DNA of 64,000 nt from positions 18,641,829 through 18,705,828 of the forward strand of contig OZ023275.1 of assembly GCA_964007475.1 (NCBI GenBank), given 5' to 3'. The notes under the pieces were generated by a model. It saw only the letters and a program-made list of their open reading frames with translations. It searched no databases and was not told where the DNA came from. Position numbers and translations under genes: made by a program. This document shows positions 62,901 through 64,000 of this stretch, piece after piece; position 1 is the first letter of the stretch; each line of letters opens with the position of its first letter. The stretch is from Hybos culiciformis. Its lineage: Eukaryota; Arthropoda; Insecta; Diptera; Hybotidae.

Positions 62901-63585
62901 AAATGAAACAAAATCATTATTGGGTCATTTTATACAAAAATTTATTTCATAATTTCACATTCAATAACAAAAAAAATTTCCAACTTAATACTAACTTCGA
63001 TGCACTTGAAAATTTCAGGCGACTGGCTAATAATTTTTGAAAGGATAAAGGCCTATAAGTTTACATGAACACTCAGTTCCCCCCCCCCCCCCCCCCTTAG
63101 GTTTTTTTGTTGAAAGTTTTGAACTTCCCTGTTTGAGCAGAATATGGTCAAGGATATATGATAATGTTTGGCCTATGTAATATTTCATTCCATAGAATAT
63201 ATTTATCTATTTGCTGATAGTAATGAAGCCTGAAAGCAATTATTTACACAGGAAGCTTATGAAATATATTATGTGAATATAAATAATTGCTTTCAGGTTT
63301 CAAAGCCTATTAACCTCACTCAAATTTTCCAAAAAAAAAATTTATTTATTTCTAATTTTTCAGCTTGGTGATTTATCCAACGCAGAATTAAGAATGTTAA
63401 CTGATCAATTAGATAGAATACGTTTTGGTGGTGATGAAGCATTAATAAAACGTTTATCAATTAGAGGTTTACTACCAGATACAGATCATTATATGACTTA
63501 CGAAGGTTCAACAACAGCACCAGCATGCTATGAAACGGTGACATGGATAGTTGCAAATAAACCAATTTATATAACAAAACAACAG
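38911..63585 (+). CDS. secreted carbonic-anhydrase-related protein, CA10/CA11-like (3' end outside window)
   Basis: Six exons join in frame to 259 codons: 38911-38968, 59851-59901, 59998-60134, 60215-60427, 62519-62614, 63364-63585. All introns are GT-AG. Family members have about 320-330 residues, so roughly 70 C-terminal residues lie beyond the window. Residues 1 to about 24 form a signal peptide. Alpha-CA hallmarks follow: WGLINPEW, GRRQSPVN, SNTGH92, EIH130-I-H132, Q155 and LLPDTDHYMTYEGS. His94 and His96 equivalents (H130, H132) are present but the His119 equivalent is Gln155, so it should not bind catalytic zinc; this matches the acatalytic CARP X/XI group. C51 and C240 are placed for the usual disulfide. 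N114-I-T and N166-F-T are possible glycosylation sites. Relatives are extracellular neural proteins (vertebrate CA10/CA11 bind neurexins). Insects have two such paralogs (CARPA, CARPB in Drosophila); I lean to CARPB but cannot settle it. Confidence 0.93.
39660..39960. other. GC-rich island of unknown nature in intron 1
   Basis: About 300 bases far richer in G+C than the surroundings, with CGGGCGTCGCACATGGCGC and GCGCCACGGGCCCCGACACC. On the minus strand the part around 39660-39760 reads without stops for about 30 codons (IEATIFYRGAPGERHVRR and on). It looks like a fragment of once-coding sequence, perhaps from a retroelement, or a recent insertion. I do not recognise it. Confidence 0.5.
41919..42279. 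mobile_element. possible MITE
   Basis: Starts CACTGCTAGCG and ends TTTTTACCAGTG, so the outer five bases are inverted and the next bases match loosely. The interior has many TGTAAA/TTTACA words and a perfect 9-bp hairpin, TATCGTTGG/CCAACGATA, at about 42219-42246. No clear target duplication. Weak call. Confidence 0.3.
49430..49844 (-). mobile_element. MITE copy A (TGTTCGCATTA family)
   Basis: About 410 bp in minus orientation, starting at 49844 with TGTTCGCATTAGGAGAAT. It matches the copy at 57848-58254 over nearly its whole length, with scattered substitutions and indels in A/T runs. Its other end (near 49430) has lost the terminal repeat. Short inverted ATATTCCGGAATAT-type words occur inside. 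The minus-strand frames here are not genes. Confidence 0.85.
50885..51055. mobile_element. hAT-type MITE, 171 bp
   Basis: Starts CAGAGCTTGACTGG and ends CCAGTCCAGCACTG, giving imperfect inverted repeats of the CAGNGCTGGACTGG type common in hAT elements. Flanking octamers ACTACATA (50877-50884) and GCTACATA (51056-51063) differ at one base, fitting an aged 8-bp hAT target duplication. Too short to code. Confidence 0.8.
56240..56321. repeat. 41-bp tandem duplication
   Basis: Two units (56240-56280, 56281-56321) begin AGCATTCAGTAAA and end CTCAT or GTCAT. They differ at two positions. Confidence 0.9.
57848..58254 (+). mobile_element. MITE copy B (TGTTCGCATTA family)
   Basis: 407 bp with perfect 11-bp terminal inverted repeats, TGTTCGCATTA and TAATGCGAACA. 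An internal second AATGCGAAC lies about 50 bases from the right end. It is the inverted partner of copy A. Target duplication not resolved (flanks TATATGG and AGGTATT). Superfamily unknown. Confidence 0.88.
59851..59901 (+). CDS. CARP exon 2
   Basis: Acceptor ACTTTTTCAG, donor CAG/GTAATA. Encodes residues 21-36 (VLTVSWEEWWTYDGIS), plus the split Phe20 and Gly37. The WW.YDGISGP block is characteristic of insect CA10/11-like proteins just after signal cleavage. Confidence 0.92.
59998..60134 (+). CDS. CARP exon 3
   Basis: Acceptor TTATTAG, donor AGA/GTAAGA. Encodes residues 37-82, with WGLINPEWSLC (C51), GRRQSPVN and DPNLRPL. The upstream intron is only 96 bp. An in-frame ATG in that intron makes a false longer frame. 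Confidence 0.95.
60215..60427 (+). CDS. CARP exon 4
   Basis: Acceptor TTTTGTAAAG after a T-rich tract (80-bp intron), donor GAA/GTAATT. Encodes residues 83-153. It includes SNTGH92 (position of the His64 proton shuttle in CA II), the sequon N114-I-T, EIH130-I-H132YG and GSEHSVEGY. The core of the pseudo-active site is here. Confidence 0.95.
60428..62518 (+). other. intron 4 of the CARP gene
   Basis: 2.1 kb of AT-rich DNA with no exon. It includes a short CT repeat near 60902-60915. It also has an imperfect inverted repeat of GC-richer 14-mers, TTCGCCTGTCGGTC (62141-62154) with GACCGACGGCCGAA (62202-62215), which could be the ends of a very small element or a hairpin. Confidence 0.7.
62519..62614 (+). 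CDS. CARP exon 5
   Basis: 96 bases, phase 0 at both ends, acceptor ATTTTCAG, donor CAG/GTAAAT. Encodes residues 154-185, starting IQIFGYN, where Gln155 replaces the third zinc-binding His. Too short to stand out as an ORF; found from its family motif and splice sites. Confidence 0.95.
62615..63363 (+). other. intron 5 of the CARP gene, with C18 tract and hairpin
   Basis: 749 bp. Holds 18 consecutive C at 63079-63096. It also holds a perfect 18-bp inverted repeat, CCTGAAAGCAATTATTTA at 63229-63246 with its inverse at 63280-63297, ending 67 bases before exon 6. Confidence 0.8.
63364..63585 (+). CDS. CARP exon 6 (last exon visible)
   Basis: Acceptor TTTTTCAG, donor CAG/GTAAAT. Encodes residues 186-259, from LGDLSNAELRML through GLLPDTDHYMTYEGS and TTAPAC240YETVTW to IYITKQQ. 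C240 would pair with C51. The next exon, carrying the C-terminal tail, is not in the window. Confidence 0.95.
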
Positions 63586-64000
63586 GTAAATTATTTTGGA
63601 AAAAAAAAAAAAAATGTGAAGATAAATATATTATTACCGAAAATTTTTATTAAATATATACGATAGTAGTAATTTTATTTTTTTTGTAATGAATTGAATT
63701 TGATTGAAATAAACTGGAATATTGATGTAAAAATTAAATCAAAAAATTTAAAGCCTGATACTTTTTGAAGTTTTCACATGTTCCAAAAATTAAAGTTAAA
63801 GTTAATTGGTTTCTTTTTCCACAAAAATATAACTCCAGACATAAAGTTAATAAAATATTAAAATTTATTATATATGGTTTTGTTGTTGAGAATTAAAATA
63901 TTTATATAATTATATGTACTACATATTTATGTTTATTCCCGCCTATATGATTCTATGAAATTCAAAATTAACATTTCCTTATAAAACACAATATAATAAA
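63586..64000 (+). other. start of intron 6 of the CARP gene
   Basis: AT-rich sequence after the GTAAAT donor. No further exon is visible before the window ends. The frame that continues the exon past the donor ends in low-complexity Lys/Asn codons and is not coding. Confidence 0.75.

Noticed and set aside
1..64000. CRISPR arrays, rRNA genes, functional tRNA genes, prokaryotic operons
   Set aside because: None seen. The direct repeats present are minisatellites or transposon parts, and the gene structure is eukaryotic with GT-AG introns.

Overview
This is animal nuclear DNA, almost certainly from an insect. It is very AT-rich and packed with A/T homopolymers. It carries one multi-exon gene with GT-AG introns, plus insect-type transposons. 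The insect call rests on the carbonic-anhydrase-related protein, whose exons look like the insect CA10/CA11-like proteins, and on an LTR retrotransposon with mdg1/412-like traits and an Arg-tRNA primer site. The order cannot be fixed from the sequence; Diptera is a guess.

Layout. 1-3750: AT-rich DNA with no gene, holding one possible tRNA-derived SINE fragment. 3751-13110: a nest of mobile elements. The C-terminal part of a P-element/THAP9-like transposase pseudogene (minus strand) is split by an 8.5 kb LTR retrotransposon (4182-12695, minus strand). The retrotransposon has two 562-bp LTRs that look identical, a TGTG target duplication, a primer-binding site matching tRNA-Arg(ACG) and a polypurine tract. 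Its interior is odd: two small membrane-protein ORFs lie upstream of a Gag-like ORF that runs straight into the start of an integrase zinc finger, with no protease or reverse transcriptase. The leader has three matching GC-rich stem-loops, and each LTR holds a series of five perfect hairpins.

13111-38910: gene-poor DNA with a 561-bp foldback MITE (9-bp target duplication), a 162-bp tandem duplication and a 1.27 kb terminal-inverted-repeat element.

38911-64000: the only host gene recognised, a secreted carbonic-anhydrase-related protein on the plus strand. Exon 1 (signal peptide) is separated from exon 2 by a 20.9 kb intron. Exons 2-6 lie at 59851-63585 and the 3' end is outside the window. 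The six exons join in frame to 259 codons. The big intron holds a hAT-type MITE, two copies of another MITE in inverted orientation about 8 kb apart, and a GC-rich island of unknown nature.

The most unusual structures are the hairpin-rich LTR with its reduced, RT-less retroelement, and the inverted MITE pair inside one intron. Most other open reading frames over 60 codons are low-complexity AT-rich chance frames and are not annotated.
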